In this document: positions 1-10,230 of the stretch, one piece after another
How positions within the stretch are numbered: position 1 is the first letter of the stretch
Layout of the letters: each line of letters begins with the position of its first letter
Source of the DNA: Endomychus coccineus
Taxonomy: Eukaryota > Arthropoda > Insecta > Coleoptera > Endomychidae
DNA: 64,000 nucleotides
Assembly (NCBI GenBank): GCA_958510875.1
Contig: CAUEHT010000001.1
Location: 372,001-436,000, forward strand
Direction of reading: 5' to 3'
Notes under the pieces: generated by a model
What the model was told of the DNA's origin: nothing
What the model saw: only the letters and a program-made list of their open reading frames with translations
Databases searched by the model: none
Made by a program: the position numbers and the translations under genes

Positions 1-1476
1 TAGAATCTCACGCAACAATTCTTTCAATTGTTTGAGCAAGCTCACATTTGGACATTGTATTCCGAAAATGTTTGGATTGAATTTTTCCACTTTCACCAGG
101 GTATGAAGAAACTCGTTATATTGATAAACCATATCCTTCTGGAAAAAATATAGTATTCCGTCGATGTAGCGAAATGCGGCCGAGATGGGTTTAGGGGCAG
201 TATAAAAGAGTTTTGTTATCAGTCCGTGATATTTCGTTGTGAAGTCACACTCGTTGATTTCGGCAAAATAATAATTGTTGTAAAAAATATATGTACGCCC
301 TGTATATGAGCTCACCACACCTTGTATATGAACATTAGGTACCCTCAATGCATTTGAATAGGATTTTGGCCAGCCTTTAATCAACTGTAAGCTAGGAAAT
401 TCCATCATATATACCATTCTATCTATGAAGAATACAATCTCTCCTGAGGGTCTTTGATAAATTGCAGATACTTTTCGGAAGTTGGCCGGTAAAAACGGTA
501 GCCAATCGGTAATTAACATTGGCTGCTCCATAATTTTCGTTTCTAATTCCATCACCCAAACCCACTTTCCATAGAAAATATACAAGCGCTGGTTCACCAC
601 CAGGAAGGTGTGCAGTCTCTTCATATTACATATATCTGGAGGGGTGGGTGGTTTGGTTGTAGTAGTGGTAGTAGTAGTAGTAGTGGTAGTGGTGGATGTG
701 GGTTTTGGGGACACAGGCCTATTGGTCGTTGTTGTTGTTGTTGGTGGTTTTCCATACAGGCTCTGTACAGCATAAATATCATCGTTACTCAGGGTGATAT
801 TAGAAAAGTCTTTAGGCTCTTCGTAAAATGCAAACATTACAGACTCATTATCGCCTGTATGTGCTAATCCTATTGCATGACCGATTTCATGTAATAGTAC
901 AGCAAACAAACTTGATTCGTTATAAGCGGGTCTCGTTTTTGTTTCACACCAGTTTTCATCTCGATCCAGATGTATTTCGACCGTTGACCCATCACTTGTT
1001 GGAAAATCCAAATGTGCGAGAATCGTTCCAGGTCCATCAAACAACCCTGAACACACACCATTGTTCGTAACTCTACGACGCATTCCTCTCTGATACGAAA
1101 TGAGTATATCGGCTGTGTTACCACCTGTATATTCAAAGTTCAACCCCGAATATTTGCTCCACACTTCAAATGCCTCCGTGGTCAATCTAAGCAGTTGAGT
1201 TGAGGCAAATCTGAATCTCCATGTCAATTTCGACTTCATCCATCTGCCTGTTGTTCTGTATTGAGAAGGATCATCAGCCACTCCGCACCTTTTCGTATTC
1301 ATCAATTTCAAAGTCTCATTATTTAGGGTACCGTCTATTGGCAGTCTATAGAATTCTTGAAACACTCTCAATGCATCTGTTTCACTCAATCCGATGGAAT
1401 TTTCCGTCATATATCCATATTTTACTAGATATTCGTTCGCCTGGACTCCGGCGAAGCATAGAATGAATAATAACAT
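1..1476 (-). CDS. Secreted matrix metalloproteinase (MMP), intronless, 3' end outside window
   Basis: Reading the minus strand from the ATG at 1476, the frame stays open for 492 codons to the window edge. It starts with a hydrophobic signal peptide (MLLFILCFAG). A propeptide cysteine switch RCGVADD lies near residue 65, and a catalytic domain carries the zinc site HEIGHAIGLAH near 200 and a VMFAFY Met-turn. A threonine-rich hinge (residues about 245-285) and hemopexin-like repeats follow, with a Cys shortly after the hinge and another near the edge, as expected for the closing disulfide. MMPs are zinc endopeptidases that cut extracellular matrix; this layout fits a full secreted MMP. Insect MMP genes usually have introns, so a single open exon of this size points to a retrocopy or a gene carried by a virus or transposon. 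The family is clear, the origin is inference, and no stop is seen. Confidence 0.9.
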   Translation of the reverse strand, partial: MLLFILCFAGVQANEYLVKYGYMTENSIGLSETDALRVFQEFYRLPIDGTLNNETLKLMNTKRCGVADDPSQYRTTGRWMKSKLTWRFRFASTQLLRLTTEAFEVWSKYSGLNFEYTGGNTADILISYQRGMRRRVTNNGVCSGLFDGPGTILAHLDFPTSDGSTVEIHLDRDENWCETKTRPAYNESSLFAVLLHEIGHAIGLAHTGDNESVMFAFYEEPKDFSNITLSNDDIYAVQSLYGKPPTTTTTTNRPVSPKPTSTTTTTTTTTTTTTKPPTPPDICNMKRLHTFLVVNQRLYIFYGKWVWVMELETKIMEQPMLITDWLPFLPANFRKVSAIYQRPSGEIVFFIDRMVYMMEFPSLQLIKGWPKSYSNALRVPNVHIQGVVSSYTGRTYIFYNNYYFAEINECDFTTKYHGLITKLFYTAPKPISAAFRYIDGILYFFQKDMVYQYNEFLHTLVKVEKFNPNIFGIQCPNVSLLKQLKELLREIL

Positions 1477-1498
1477 GTTGCTCTATCGACAACTTTAC

Positions 1499-1591
1499 AC
1501 ATAATGCCTTACCTATCTGAAACTCTTATATATATATATATATATCTAACATGATGCCTTCCCTACCTGAAACTCTTATATATATATATCT
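1499..1591. repeat. Two-unit direct repeat with TA microsatellite upstream of the MMP gene
   Basis: Two units of about 46 bp (1499-1546 and 1547-1591) share the core CCTGAAACTCTTATATATAT and end in TA runs. They lie 20-115 bp upstream of the MMP start on the minus strand, where a promoter is expected, so the TA run could serve as a TATA source. That role is inference. The rest of 1592-2133 shows only short duplicated motifs such as TACCGTCTACCCGG near 2010-2090 and no gene. Confidence 0.6.
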
Positions 1592-2133
1592 ACATTCGTG
1601 GAATTTTTGAAGCGTGCTCGATGGAGAAACAAATGTCTAGGGCCAGTCCGAGCCTGGTAAATATTAACAAGTGTTGGTTATCAAAATATTTGCGGCTTCT
1701 AACGCACATCGCTGTAATCTTAATACGTTAGCGACGTGTTTCAAAACAGATATGATTTATCCGTTTAACCGTGATTGTTACTATAGAATGATAAATTGAA
1801 TCATTTTAAGAATGTAGTTCATTTCCATAAATATTCATAGACTGAAACATCTCAACTATTTACACTCGCATCTAACCAGCCACACAAATATACCTATATG
1901 CTGCTTTACATTGAAGTTCTCCCTAACCTCACATATTGCTTGCTGTCTACCTTGAACGATCTTGTATATACAGACTGATTACCATAGCAGAAGGGCCCCT
2001 AGCGATCAGAGACTACACCCTAGCCGTCTACCCGGTAACACCTAGAGGTTAGAGGCGAGACCACACCCTTACCGTCTACCCGGCCGGTAATACAGGGTCA
2101 GTACTTACCGATACCTATCTGGGCATACCGCGC

Positions 2134-2727
2134 ATGCACGAGTGTATCACTGGTTGCCTACATCTGATAAGGCTCTCTATCGAGCGGGCCCAAGTGCCAG
2201 GATGCCTACTGACTTCAGTTCCGGAAATTAGAACTCCCGGGAAAGACGCCGAGGCTGCCATCCGACTGGGAAAGAGGCTGCACGATCTATTTGGTTCCAG
2301 TCCGGAGTCAAGTCCAGAACTCCTGTACTATTCGCCGATCCCCAATATGACACCGTCTACTCCCGATCTACCCCAGCAGCAACCGTCCCTACCAAAGAAA
2401 CTATCAACCCCTTGTGTAAATAACCCCCTGAAATATAGTGACAGAGACACCGTTAGTGGTATAAATAGATTAAGTGTAGATAGTAAGAAACCATATTTTA
2501 AGAAACGTTTACGTAAAATGCATGACTATAGGGTGTATGATCCAACCGGCCGGCTTGTGGCGCGCGTGAAAATACCGTGGGACTGTGAGGTCAAGCCGAC
2601 GTACGAAACGTATCGTACGTTCGAAAATTTTCTAAGAAAGAAAGGGGGATGTGTAATGAAGCATCCTTCATTACTTACAAATAAATTTGAATATCTCAGT
2701 AGAATCGAATTACATAGGCAAAGTTAA
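2134..2727 (+). CDS. Hypothetical protein, 197 aa, unrecognised
   Basis: The frame opens with ATG at 2134 and runs 197 codons. Its composition is more protein-like than that of the neighbouring shadow frames: a proline- and serine-rich middle (residues about 70-100), then a basic stretch KKPYFKKRLRKMHDYRVYD and a charged C-terminus. I recognise no domain, signal peptide or membrane segment. It lies between short repeated motifs upstream and a TATA-led, repeat-containing stretch downstream, so it may belong to an LTR-type or other element rather than to a host gene. Confidence 0.4.
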   Translation: MHECITGCLHLIRLSIERAQVPGCLLTSVPEIRTPGKDAEAAIRLGKRLHDLFGSSPESSPELLYYSPIPNMTPSTPDLPQQQPSLPKKLSTPCVNNPLKYSDRDTVSGINRLSVDSKKPYFKKRLRKMHDYRVYDPTGRLVARVKIPWDCEVKPTYETYRTFENFLRKKGGCVMKHPSLLTNKFEYLSRIELHRQS

Positions 2728-2821
2728 GAGATCAAACTTCGTGCAGATCTATGTACAAAAACTGGTGAACAGAATTCGCCAGCCGGTCACCTGTTCACGT
2801 TACGTCACACGCCGCGATCTG

Positions 2822-2829
2822 TATAAAAG
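2822..2829 (+). promoter_or_regulatory. TATA box of an LTR-like or gene promoter
   Basis: TATAAAAG is followed by a GC-richer segment about 25-35 bp downstream where transcription would start. Further downstream are direct repeats and, at about 3670, an AATAAA signal, so 2740-3700 has the promoter-to-polyA layout of an LTR or a short transcription unit. No matching second LTR was found in the window. Confidence 0.45.
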
Positions 2830-2984
2830 CCAGCCCATTTCATAGCGAAAGGGGACTGACTTGCCAGACCAGCACCGAGATTGACCTGCCGTAATCTAAA
2901 CAACCCGAAGCCGTTGCTATTGTGCAAATCCGAGAAATAGAGAGTGAGTATTAATTGCCGTTTAAAATCCATTCAAGTCATTGA

Positions 2985-3408
2985 ATTAACATTCCAGGAT
3001 ATAAGTCCGATTTCAAATTCAAACTTTGTTTATAAATTCAATAGTCTACAAAACAATCCTTATAGCTTGGACGAATACGATTCAGCTTCTGCGAATTGTT
3101 TTTCTAGAGACTAAGTTAGGATATTGTCCGAGACCGATTTGTAGAATTGTGAATAAACACACAGCCGAAACCGCTGGGAAAATCAATCCTTATAGCTTGG
3201 ACGAATACGATCCAGCTTCTGCGAATTGTTTTTCTAGAGAATTAACATTCCAGTATATAAGTCCGATTTCAAATTCGAACTTTGTTTATAAATTCAATAG
3301 TCTACAAAACAATCCTTATAGCTTGGACGAATACGATTCAGCTTCTGCGAATTGTTTTTCTAGAGACTAAGTTAGGATATTGTCCGAGACCGATTTGTAG
3401 AATTGTTA
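2985..3408 (+). repeat. Direct repeats of about 165 bp (two full, one partial)
   Basis: Units at 2985-3150 and 3241-3408 are nearly identical, and a partial unit lies at 3183-3240. The shared core runs through TTATAGCTTGGACGAATACG to TTTTTCTAGAGA. In one frame each unit reads NPYSLDEYD then SANCFSR, but this frame is not clearly a gene. The duplication probably arose inside an LTR or leader region. Confidence 0.75.
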
Positions 3409-3734
3409 ATGAAGTCACCGCCGAAACCGCTGTCGAAGTTAAAAGTGTACTAAATATTTAGATTGTCGCGATTCATTTCATTTCTAGACCTAGGGACAAA
3501 AACTTGTCTACCATCTCACGCAGATGGTGGAGACTCCCGACGATAGGAAAACATCTAATTAGCGCGTTATTTTATACACGGAAAACGAACACATTAAACG
3601 GCCTGTTCCTAGCAACATTTTGTAAATAGATTGTACATAGCTGGTGTAAATGTAAATAGAGATAATTAATAAACTTAGTTAAGCAAGAAATATCTGTTTT
3701 ATTTGGCAATCCACACGAAAGAGAAACAGCAATT

Positions 3735-3960
3735 TTAAAACCTATATAAAAAGGGAACCTGGACCCTCAAGAAACCCGAGCAGGTCAGTTACTGTCATAA
3801 GAGGACAGTAAGTGACAACCTCCCCACTTGTAATTAACCATTCAAGCGGATGGAGGTTACAGTTTATTTGTATTTATATGTATATTTTATATATTTCTGT
3901 TCTAACTCTGTTGTTGAATAAAAACTGTTTGTAAAAACTATAGACTTTCATTTCCTACTT
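3735..3960 (+). repeat. Possible solo LTR or LTR fragment
   Basis: A TATATAAAAAGGG promoter-like box near 3742 is followed about 170 bp later by an AATAAAAAC polyA signal near 3918, the usual order in a short LTR. I see no target duplication or partner copy, so the call is tentative. The stretch 3411-3734 before it is non-coding and AT-rich, with another AATAAA near 3670. Confidence 0.3.
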
Positions 3961-3999
3961 AAATTGTAAGAAAACAAAATTTGCATTTATGTGCTGTGT

Positions 4000-5400
4000 A
4001 ACTTCGAATTTCCCTCCAAACCATCATTTAGTATGCTTCCAATCCTCACGCGGCGCTCTTGCCGCGGTTTCGGTACCTAACCTGGAACATTTCATTCTAC
4101 GGTAGTAGAGTTATCTATGCTAGGCTGGAACACTAGGACAAGACCTGAGCACAGGTGGAAATCCCCTCGGTCGACCCTTCTTGCCGAATACATGAGGGGA
4201 TATGCTGCTGCTACCTACCAAGCGGTTTCCTTGAAATATTCTATTTTGAGAACCTTGCTGTTTTTATATTGTACAAAAAAAAACATTCGATTCGACTCAT
4301 GGTATATTATACATAATTTCAGACCTCAAATTGGTTGTGGAACTCGTATTACTGTAGTGTTATCCTTCAAATCAACTTTCACAGCGAGTTTTTGCAGAAT
4401 GGGTTAGTCCTACAAAAAACCTACCAGAATACTTTTTTGTACAGAATTTTGTAAACTTCAATTTCTCTGCAGAATGTTCTATACCTAAAGTTAATAGAAA
4501 AGAAGATATAAGCGGAAAAACAAATTTTTGCTACATTAGCGCCCTATAACTCGTGAAGATCAAGGTCAAATCAAGGGTACTTTTCGGACGTTGTTTCAAA
4601 ACACTAAATAAAGGTGTACACAAAAGTTCAGTTCACTTTGAATTATTCCGTACTTTTGCCGTAAAATTGTCTAATTTAACTGGACTATTAGACTTAAAAG
4701 GAAAAACCTTCTGGCAAATAAACAAACTGACTCAGAAGTTTGGAAACCTGAAACTAAAACCTGGGAAAACATTGCAGAGCTTATTATTGCATCTTCAGAT
4801 ATTTTTTTATGAAATCCATCAATCGCCCTATAATTTTTTTTTTTAATACACTGCTGTTATAGATACCAATCTTTTTTGAAATGTTACTTTAAGACAAACA
4901 TTCAAGTCAACAGAAACTTTAAAACTCAAGTATTATGGATTAAAAATAAAACTAGAAAAAAAATTCAATAGAAATAAAGCTGAAAAAATGAAAACTGGAA
5001 GAGGAAACCCTGATTACATAGTTATTGATGGACCTGAGAAGGAATTACTGGAAGTTCTCAGTCTTTCGGTACACGGTTCACCTTCAGTTATTGACTTTGT
5101 TAGTGCCCTACCTCAAACTAGTAAATATGATGGTGACAAACTGGAAAATTATTAGTAATACACAATCCATATTATTAAGGTGAGTAGGATACCACCAGTA
5201 ATGTAGTTCCCAAGAAGTGAATTTTAATTTAGTTTACTTGACTACATTTAAAACAGGAAGAGAAACGTGCTCGAGAAAACATGAAAAGGAAATGAAGCTG
5301 CTAGACCTACAAATTAATATTAAAGAAAACATTTCATAATTTTGAGTTGGTACATGTTCTATTAAATGTACATACAAATTTAAGAACACTGTTTCGATCA
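4000..5400. other. Degenerate non-genic stretch, probably old transposon debris
   Basis: No intact gene is visible. Short open frames at 4117-4407 and 4553-4846 have low-complexity products and match nothing I know. The plus strand at about 4990-5150 reads like a degraded coding segment (PDYIVIDGPEKELLEVL). It precedes the Harbinger transposase relic and may be part of the same element, but this is not established. Confidence 0.35.
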
Positions 5401-5429
5401 TTTAATTAGTTTCGAAAATGATTTATGGA

Positions 5430-5636
5430 AGTTATATGAGCACCGTGATCTTCACTTATCTCTTCATGAATATTATTTTCTTGGAAGTCCTCAAAAATTT
5501 CTTCATTTTGTAAATAGCTATATTATGTACGACGGCACAAGCTGCAATAATCATTTGCACTAATTCCTATTTACATCTTATTCCTACTAATGATATCGGA
5601 AATCTTCTCTTCCATATTCCAAACAGATGTTCATAG
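5430..5636 (-). pseudogene. PIF/Harbinger transposase relic (C-terminal part)
   Basis: Reading the minus strand leftward from 5636 gives HYEHLFGIWKRRFPIS, a stop, then MIIAACAVVHNIAIYK. This is the hallmark end of the HARBI1-like DDE nuclease of PIF/Harbinger transposons (FGxWKRRFP...ACAVLHNI). Only the last 70 or so residues remain, with an in-frame stop, so it is dead. No terminal repeats were identified. Its upstream edge abuts the Polinton ATPase relic that starts at 5637. Confidence 0.75.
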
Positions 5637-5747
5637 TGTTGGAAGGAACCATATTAGTATTTAGGTATCGTTAAAGATGATGCTATTGATAAAGGAAGAT
5701 CTAGAAAGTGTTTTGATAATTTCATAGATCTATTAACAATTTTATAA
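5637..5747 (+). pseudogene. Polinton packaging-ATPase relic, C-terminal end only
   Basis: The translation carries a DDAIDKGRSRKCFDNF segment that aligns with the last 35 residues of the ATPase at 27344-28069 (DMNKGRYRKGFDSY). It has one in-frame stop. The nucleotide sequence from 5620 to 5870 is also the reverse complement of 26695-27010, so both are copies of one ancestral Polinton segment in opposite orientations. Confidence 0.75.
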
Positions 5748-5902
5748 AAGAAACTACTCAATAGATGTTTAAAGCTGTTTAATACCTGTTTGAAGCTGTT
5801 TAATAGCTGTTTAATTTTTGGTTAATTAGATATATATCACCTACTTTATTCAAACATACTTAGTTTGGAATATTGTATCGTAGAGTGAAGAACATCATCA
5901 AT

Positions 5903-6235
5903 ATGAATATCAGACAACGATATTTGAAACAAAAACTAATGAAGAAACTTGAAGAGATAAAAAATAAATTGGATGTATCAAAACAAAACTTGATTCTAGA
6001 CTACCAACAGAAAGTTTCAAACAATCAATAATTAAAGAATTAGAAGAAGATGATGATGATGATTACAATGATAAAGTAAATATTAATAGAACTAAAAATC
6101 ATTTACTGACTATTTGGAACAACACGAATCATTACCGCGAGAATATATAAGAGAAATGATAACAGGTGAGAGATTTTGACCAGAAGTATGGAATTCGTCA
6201 CAATCCTATGACATGTTGAGAATTTGGGGGCTGGG
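5903..6235 (+). pseudogene. Polinton DUF8207-type protein relic, N-terminal part
   Basis: An ATG at 5903 begins a lysine-rich helix (MNIRQRYLKQKLMKKLEE) like the start of the protein at 28112-29176. After several frame changes come an acidic run of aspartates, a segment SLPREYIREMITGERF and a short KYGIRHNP-like stretch matching the middle of that protein. Its place right after the ATPase relic repeats the gene order of Polinton copy 1. It stops at GC-rich sequence near 6230. Confidence 0.65.
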
Positions 6236-6435
6236 CCCCCCGTTTACCTATCCGGCGGACTTAAAACGTTCACGTACTTGCCCTCTCCTAACTAAACAGC
6301 AGGCCACTACCCGACAGAGACCAACGCCTAGATTGGAGAGGAGACGGTCTTTTGAACCATCTGGGCCCCTCTCCGCCTGTCTACTCGTGTTCGCGTCATT
6401 TTACGACTACTCCGTGTGACGAGTCACTGTCGACC

Positions 6436-7310
6436 TCTTATCATCGGTCTACCACACATCTTTGCCTCGGCCGCGAATCAATTTCCCAGAGACCTGGCAT
6501 ATGAAGCACAGACACCGGACTTTAGGGGTAGTGCCGTGTGGTGCAACATTTACCCACGCAGAGACAGCTGGTTTTTTCGCCCCCGGCGGGACTACTTTAG
6601 GTGGATCCTGTAGTGTGAAATATCCTCCACTCTACAGGACTCTGCTTGCTAGACTATGTTACTGCCCCTTCTGGGCAATAGCCAACTCCACCTCCTCGTA
6701 ATTTCCTGTTTCACCAGGAACGCTACGAGTAAGCGCTCGGCCTCGTTCAAATAGCCTACCACATATGTCACCATGGCCGTGAATCCATTTCGACCAGTCG
6801 TCTGGGATAGGAAGGCACTGTGCCGTGGTTTTTATGGGTAAACGACATGTGGTGCACCCGTTTACCTGACGTTTCGCAGAGGTACCTTCTTTCGCCTTGC
6901 TCGATCTGACAAGGGTTACTTTAAGCGAGAACCCACATACATTTTGGCGTAGTAGGCACCGTACTTGCTGACTATTCCCCCTTACTCCTGAGGAATAGCC
7001 CCTCTCGCCTGCTCGTGTTAGCATAAGCTACGTTTACGAACCATCGCCGGCCTCGTTCAAGTTTGGCCTTCCGCATGTGTCTACCACGCCCGTGAATCCG
7101 TTCCGACCAGCATCCCTGGGATAAGAAGGCACGCCCTCGTGGTTTTAGAGGTGAACTGTATGCGGTGCTCAGTTCACCGGATCTTTTGCAGTGGCAACGT
7201 TGGTTTCGCCCCGAAAGGTTACTTGTCTCGAGAACCGCGAAGAGGTGTTGCTTGCTGAATCTACTGCCAGTATTCTCTCCGGTCTGGTAGTTCTCTCTCG
7301 TCTTCTTCCT
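6436..7310 (+). repeat. GC-rich tandem repeats of about 310 bp
   Basis: Three diverged units start near 6450, 6760 and 7075. Each contains a variant of CCGTGAATCCGTTCCGACC and a later segment on a theme of CGCCTTGCTCGATCTGAC or TTTCGCCCCGAAAGG. Composition is much richer in GC than the Polinton segments around it. The short frames here are byproducts; no gene is supported. It could be a satellite or the untranslated region of an element. Confidence 0.6.
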
Positions 7311-7354
7311 ATGACAGAGAAATTTTCAGTTGGGAATTCAAGTGTAAAAATAAA

Positions 7355-7388
7355 TGGTTAGGTTAGGTGAGGTTAGGTTAAGTTAAGT
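7355..7388 (+). repeat. Short (TTAGG)-like tract at the 5' side of a LINE
   Basis: The tract reads GGTTAGGTTAGGTGAGGTTA and continues as variants of TTAGG/TTAAG. (TTAGG)n is the telomere repeat of most insects. It lies directly before the LINE whose 3' end at about 60949 also runs into GGTTAGG, which would fit a telomere-repeat-targeting R1-clade element. Short TTAGG runs also occur by chance in insect genomes. Confidence 0.6.
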
Positions 7389-8406
7389 TCCCCTTCTAGG
7401 AGTCGTAACACCTTGTCGATGGTGGAGGGGCTAAAGTAATTGCAATGAACCTGAGAGCTATGCCGAATGGGGTCTCGCAAATGACCCCTGGCAGGGTCTC
7501 ATAAGCCGGACAGGTCGAGGGCGAGCAGTGAAAACCAAGAAACGACTCAACCTTGAACATAGTGCTGTAAAGCGCTCTGGGGTTGGCATCCCAAGGGCCT
7601 TAGCCGAGGGCGGTTGCTCGCCTACCACCCGCTAATACCGTAAATCTGGACCACAGAGCGAACCACAGAGCGAACCGCAGAGAGGCGAGTCTGAAAGGAG
7701 TGTTCTGTGGGATCTGAAAACGAGAGGCTTGCCTTAACCGGCCGGCTCATGAGGAGGAAACCTCTATAATATAACAGACAGCGAAGTCGAAAAAACCTGC
7801 GGATACCGGGCGACCTCCGCAATATATAGCCTTACCTCTGCATCCGGGGCTCTGCAGCGTGCGGACCAATTATTTCCCCTGATTATCGTGGTTACAGAAG
7901 GAATCTTCAGAGACACCGACATTAAGGTGGTACTTATATCCCCAGCCACCTACACGCACAAGGAAGGGAAGACGAAAAATAATCAGGGAATAGTCTTGGT
8001 TCAGGGAACCCAGAAAACCTATGCCGAACTCGTTAGGGAGGTGAAGGAGGGGATTGAAGATAACTCCTTAGGTATGAAAATTACCAGAGTTAGAAAATTC
8101 GCCGCTGGCGGTCTACACCTCAGTGTAGAGGGTGGGGCAGGAAGAATAAGGAACTGAGTGTCAACGTAGTCGGAGGGCTGTCTGTTATTATAATCAGGCA
8201 TAGATGTAACGCCCACAAATGAAGAACTTACCCAGGCTATCATGGACACGTCTCCAAAATTGAAAAGCAACATTAAGATAGCTGAGATGCGAACAGGCAG
8301 ATTCGAAGAAAAAGTATGACTAGAGGAAAGGGAATCGTCCTCCTTAAAGCTGGAAGCATCCAAATTGGATGGCTATTATGCAAAGTCACGGAGAAAGTGA
8401 ATATAC
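7389..8406 (+). pseudogene. R1-clade LINE, 5' UTR and ORF1 N-terminal part (split element)
   Basis: After a GC-richer leader the frame around 7855-8157 reads NNQGIVLVQGTQKTYAELV and then VRKFAAGGLHLSVEG, a style typical of ORF1 in R1-like LINEs. It continues with a frame change through EELTQAIMDTSPKLKSN to about 8402. The zinc knuckles that should follow are found 49 kb away at 57770, directly after the matching boundary of the inserted Gypsy-B. So this is the left half of one LINE cut by later insertions. It is inactive. Confidence 0.65.
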
Positions 8407-8620
8407 TGATATAATCAGCTCTACTGAGTTTTGATTTGATTTTGATTGCCCCACTTTATGGTGACAATTATTAACTAAAGTCTTATCGAGTTTTGATTGC
8501 CCCTGTGTTGGTGACAATTTAATATGAGACTCTTAATTATATTTGCTAATTTCTTTAATGAATTCTATTTTTATTCTAATTTTCTTTTCCTCCGGATAGC
8601 TCTTATCTTTTTTTTATTAT
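8407..8620 (-). repeat. Gypsy-B terminal segment, inverted copy of 57600-57757
   Basis: The segment begins AGCTCTACTGAGTTTT and is the reverse complement of the sequence ending AAAACTCAGTAGAGCT at 57757. It holds two versions of an ATTGTCAC...GGGGCAAT motif, which resembles an LTR end followed by a primer-binding site. The two copies mark the outer limits of the material inserted in the LINE. Their inverted orientation means Gypsy-B was rearranged. Confidence 0.6.
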
Positions 8621-8623
8621 TTA

Positions 8624-9163
8624 TTATACTCTTTTTTTAAGTAATTCTACTAATATAATTTCTTTCTTACTTAAATCAGGAATGAGCCTTTTGAAATAAT
8701 TTATCAGATCTAGGAATCCTCTTAGAGTTTTAGGATTTGTAGGTCTCTTGAAATTCTTAATTACATCTAACCTATCTTCATCCATTTCTAATCTGTCCTT
8801 CGTTAACTTATAACCCAAAAATTTAACTTCTGTTCTATAGAACTCACATTTTTCAATATTTATTTTTAAACCTGCTGAATCTAATTCGTTTAAAACTAAT
8901 TTTATATGATCTTGATGATTTTCTACTGTTTTAGAAAATATCAGTACAAAAATTTCAAATCTATTTAATATCTTGTTCATGAAAAATCTTTGCTTCCGGA
9001 TGGATTCCGCGTCACAATAGCTCGACTTGATGCCGACGTTTCGCCAACCATTACAGGTGGCATCTTCAGGGCAGGCTTGAGGCTTGAACTGAAACTGCAG
9101 TTTTCCTATATACTTAAATGCAATTGAATAATTCTTGGATTTAAAATTTTCCATTTCTTTCAC
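8624..9163 (-). pseudogene. Gypsy-B reverse transcriptase fragment
   Basis: The minus-strand translation contains FSKTVENHQDHIKLVLNEL, then KCEFYRTEVKFLGYKLT and a tail NPKTLRGFLDLINYFKRLIP. These are the thumb and connection motifs of Ty3/Gypsy RT. The upstream YxDD active site is not intact and the upstream part (about 8970-9110) is unrelated sequence. It is in the opposite orientation to the RNase H fragment at 9480-10230, so the element is inverted internally. Confidence 0.8.
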
Positions 9164-9169
9164 CTAAAA

Positions 9170-9479
9170 TTTATGGATATATTTACTTGCTATACGAGTT
9201 TCGTCTATAATTAGACCCTTATATGTGGAAAATTATGTTTTGCTTTCGAAGGTTCATATGTAATAATCAACGAAAATGCCCAAAACAGTTATAAATTAAT
9301 GAATCCTAAAAATGGGAAGATTAGGGGAATATTTAATATTGATCAGATATATAAATATAACTATTAATAAATCTAATATTAGAAAATAAAATCAAAAGAT
9401 AAATAAATTTTAATATTAAATTTAGATTAATGTTTAAAATTGATTTAGGGGAACTTGTTATGATTTCATTTCCGATATA
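9170..9479. other. AT-rich stretch without a visible gene
   Basis: Very AT-rich sequence lies between the inverted RT fragment and the RNase H fragment of Gypsy-B. I see no open frame or repeat of note. It probably holds the inversion breakpoint. Confidence 0.4.
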
Positions 9480-10230
9480 AAATAAAATGGAAATGGGATA
9501 ATGAAAGACAAGAAGCTTTTCAAAAATTAAAAGATATTTTCATTAAAAGTTAAGTTTACCATGCCCAGTATGATAAACCTTTCATATTAAGAACAGATGC
9601 TTCAAAACAAAGATTCAGTGGTGTTCTATTACAGAAACAGAATGATGAAGAAGTTCTCATAAGTTTTGTATCTGGAATGACAAAAGCCCACGAAAAAATT
9701 TACAGTAGTTACGAAACCAGAATTGCTGACTCTGTGTGAACAACACGACAGAACGCTTCTCTGCAAGAACAGCTTAACCAGAATTGTTGACCGTCATTCC
9801 CACGACACAATAGAACGCTTCTACGCAAGATCAGCATAATTACATTATATATACGAGTTGCTTTCATTTATTATTGTCTTTACATATCATAACCTGTTAT
9901 AATAAAGTCCCTGTGCTAAAGTATTGTCTTTTTTAAAAACCGATTTTTCTGGACCACTAACGTAATTCAGTATTACTGAATTAGAATTGGCAAGCATAGT
10001 TTTTTGTGAAAAGAAATCAAGATTTTATTTGTAAGGGAATGAAATGAGAGTAGAAACTAACCAGTGCACTTACAAGCATTTTTAGAAATAAATTTGTTAA
10101 CAGTAGAATTCAAATATGGATTTTGTTATTGCAGGAATATGACTGAAATAAAGCATATTCCAGGAAAATTAAACATAATAGCTGATACTTTAACTAGAGA
10201 AGAGGGAAATTTGAAAATTGATAAAAGTGC
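9480..10230 (+). pseudogene. Gypsy-B RNase H fragment, split by an LTR-like insert
   Basis: The translation at 9486-9720 gives ERQEAFQKLKDIF, FILRTDASKQRFSGVLLQKQ and HEKIYSSYE, the RT/RNase H hinge and catalytic region of Ty3/Gypsy. It resumes at about 10064 with the RNase H end IKHIPGKLNIIADTLTREEG. The gap at about 9725-10060 has a TATATA box near 9846 and an AATAAAG polyA signal near 9900, so it looks like a solo LTR. Stops occur in frame. From 10370 to 10680 another AATAAA-bearing non-coding piece follows. Confidence 0.75.

Noticed and set aside
610..867. Ser/Gly/Cys-rich plus-strand frame
   Set aside because: It is the antisense of the Thr-rich hinge of the MMP gene on the minus strand.
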